A stretch of DNA of 64,000 nt, from the NCBI GenBank assembly GCA_951640165.1, contig OX621263.1, forward strand, positions 13,584,001 through 13,648,000. The letters run 5' to 3'. Under the pieces are notes generated by a model. That model worked only from the letters and a program-made list of their open reading frames with translations, was not told the DNA's origin and made no database searches. Position 1 is the stretch's first letter, and every line of letters starts with the position of its first letter. Positions 62,661 through 64,000 of the stretch are shown here, in pieces. Both the position numbers and the translations under genes were made by a program. Origin of the DNA: Pseudoips prasinana (Eukaryota > Arthropoda > Insecta > Lepidoptera > Nolidae).

Positions 62661-62929
62661 ATGTATGGACTTTGTCTAAAAGCGCAACCATGGTTATATT
62701 TATTTTATTATTATTTACAGTCGCACTGGAAAACAACTACCAATAAAATAATAGTTACAATATTCTGTATATATCGGGTATTATTTTCTTTCCATTACAA
62801 CGCCATGATGTTATGATTGATCACGACAGCTCGGTAAAACTTGCAACCGCATGATGGACAGATCGAATATTATACACCTAATGTTTCCTTATTATTGTTA
62901 CTCTGTATATGACAATTTGCAGATGGGGT
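62661..62929. other. Unassigned DNA
   Basis: Nothing recognised. Confidence 0.5.
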
Positions 62930-63145
62930 GTGGTGGCGGGCCGGTTAGCGTGGTTGGTAGATACTTGCCTTTCACGTCGCAGGTTCGATTCCAACCCAAG
63001 ACATCATTTGTGTGCATGAAAATATCCGTTAGTTCAAGTCTGGTTGTAATTATCTGTAAAAGTATGTAGGTTACAAAAGATAAGTAGTATATGTAGAATA
63101 TCAGTTATTTGGTTTCCATAGTAACTGTGTAACTAATGTCCCAGG
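62930..63145 (+). repeat. tSINE-A copy
   Basis: GGGCCGGTTAGCGTGGTTGG, GCAGGTTCGATTCCAACCCA, TCAGTTATTTGGTTTCCATA, AATGTCCCAGGA. Confidence 0.8.
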
Positions 63146-63224
63146 AGAGTCTATAAGTTAATTTAATAATAATATAACTTATAGATATTAGATACGGCCA
63201 GAGAATCGTTATGTCAGTCGTTTT

Positions 63225-63470
63225 GTTTTCGAGCATATTATAATAATAAATATTATGGACAACTAAAACAGCCCTCTGATTCTAAACTAGGCAATCAGAC
63301 AACAGATAAACATATTAATATATTTCTAAATACATATGTACCTACTTACATATTCTAGATAAATTACACCCAGTCACAGAATAAATAATAGTGCTCATGA
63401 CACAAAGATTTCTCCTTGGTGGGAATCGAACCCACGACTTCTGGCTAAGCAGTCAGAGTCATTAACCATT
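63225..63470 (-). repeat. tSINE-E copy
   Basis: Plus: CAACTAAAACAGCCCTCTGA, TAAATTACACCCAGTCACAG, GGGAATCGAACCCACGACTT, CTGGCTAAGCAGTCAGAGTC. Confidence 0.75.
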
Positions 63471-63835
63471 AGAAAATTCATATTAGGATTGTATTACAAA
63501 AAAACTGGCAGGTAAATATTCGCGTCTGCTGTTTTCCTAAGAGGTCTTCGTAACTTTCTGTCGATTGCCACCAAAACTGCCCTTGCCATATCTTTTCTCC
63601 TTCCAGTCTCTGACTATGCTGATGGCAGTTACGAAGGACCAACTTGAGAAACTTGGGCATCATCAAATTTCTGTAAACGTTTCATAATAACGGTCGATAC
63701 GTTAATAAGATTTCGTGCTGCTTGATAGACTTTTTAATAAAAAAAAAGCTTAAACCTTAAGTATGAAAAGGCTAATCTTGATGATGTCACAACCTCTAAT
63801 ACATATATAACTTAAAATAAATTGTAGTTCCTTAC

Positions 63836-64000
63836 CGGTGCCGAATAAATAGGAATTAACGCCAACGTTAAATTAAGCATCAAGGGCAAGCTCAAATGGC
63901 ATACAGTGGTTCCGTAATCAGTATAAGACGTGTCCTCTACTCTGCCGTCAATAACATAGTTGCAGTAAGTACGGTTTAGGCAGTTTCGAGAAAAACGCGG
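63836..64000 (-). CDS. Possible partial exon running off the window
   Basis: Read on minus from the window edge, 55 codons are open: PRFSRNCLNRTYCNYVIDGR, then VEDTSYTDYGTTVCHLSLPL and MLNLTLALIPIYSAP, ending exactly at a consensus donor GTAAGG (63835 downward). It has three cysteines and a hydrophobic stretch that could be a membrane segment. I do not recognise the family. A candidate next exon after TTTACAG (63678 downward) would add 13 codons and stop. This could equally be chance. Confidence 0.3.

Overview
The window looks like a non-coding, transposon-dense stretch of an insect genome, almost certainly a moth or butterfly. Supporting signs are AT-rich DNA with long introns, no bacterial gene organisation, several tRNA-headed SINE families with (ATT)n tails, RTE- and Jockey-type LINE remnants ending in ATGATG runs, many short TA-flanked palindromic MITEs, and the interspersed GCTGTGCCCCGCGG repeat that I associate with Lepidoptera. 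The order is inferred from these repeat families; I could not search a database.

Host genes. Only two are well supported, and they form a pair. Gene 1 (+, exons 39737-39793 and 44813-44998) and gene 2 (-, exons 52264-52208 and 47413-47225) each encode a small secreted peptide (80 and 81 aa) with a 19-residue signal-like exon 1, a phase-0 intron of about 5 kb, and a Gly/Tyr/Phe/Pro-rich exon 2 ending in an aromatic-aromatic-Gly tail (FFWG / VWWG). They face each other tail to tail with 2.2 kb between, and are paralogues from an inverted duplication. Both introns are filled with transposable elements. A possible coding exon of another gene runs off the right edge on the minus strand (63836-64000), and a weak 126-codon ORF lies at 21500-21880 (-).

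Mobile elements. The largest is a near-complete Jockey-type LINE (52825-57446): intact ORF1 with three zinc knuckles, ATGA overlap into ORF2, ORF2 broken by a frameshift and a stop, 23-A tail and an imperfect target duplication. Next to it lies a mariner (57713-58994) with matching inverted ends, TA duplication and an uninterrupted 339-aa transposase. Other LINE remnants: RTE-type (16340-18185 and many 3' tails), CR1-like (14336-14992), Jockey-like 3' end (19196-19600), a gag-knuckle-type C-terminal fragment (29229-29590) and several others.

Repeat names used here: 5S-SINE (5S rRNA-derived); tSINE-A to -E (tRNA-headed); Retro-P (A-tailed retroposon); Rep-R, Rep-Q, Rep-S, Rep-G1 and Rep-G2 (interspersed repeats of unknown class); MITE-1 to MITE-5; hAT-M (hAT-like MITE). 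Because copies of each family occur repeatedly, several insertions can be checked against an empty site inside this same window, which fixes their boundaries and target duplications.

Layout: 1-3.9 kb 5S-SINEs and LINE tails; 4-9.4 kb MITEs, a 125-bp tandem array and a hAT-like element; 9.5-20.4 kb SINEs, a nested MITE-2 and RTE/CR1/Jockey remnants; 20.5-39.3 kb mixed repeats with stretches of unassigned single-copy DNA; 39.6-52.3 kb the secreted-peptide gene pair; 52.8-59 kb LINE plus mariner; 59-64 kb nested SINEs and MITEs. Repeat boundaries are by eye and may be off by 10-20 bases unless a target duplication is given.
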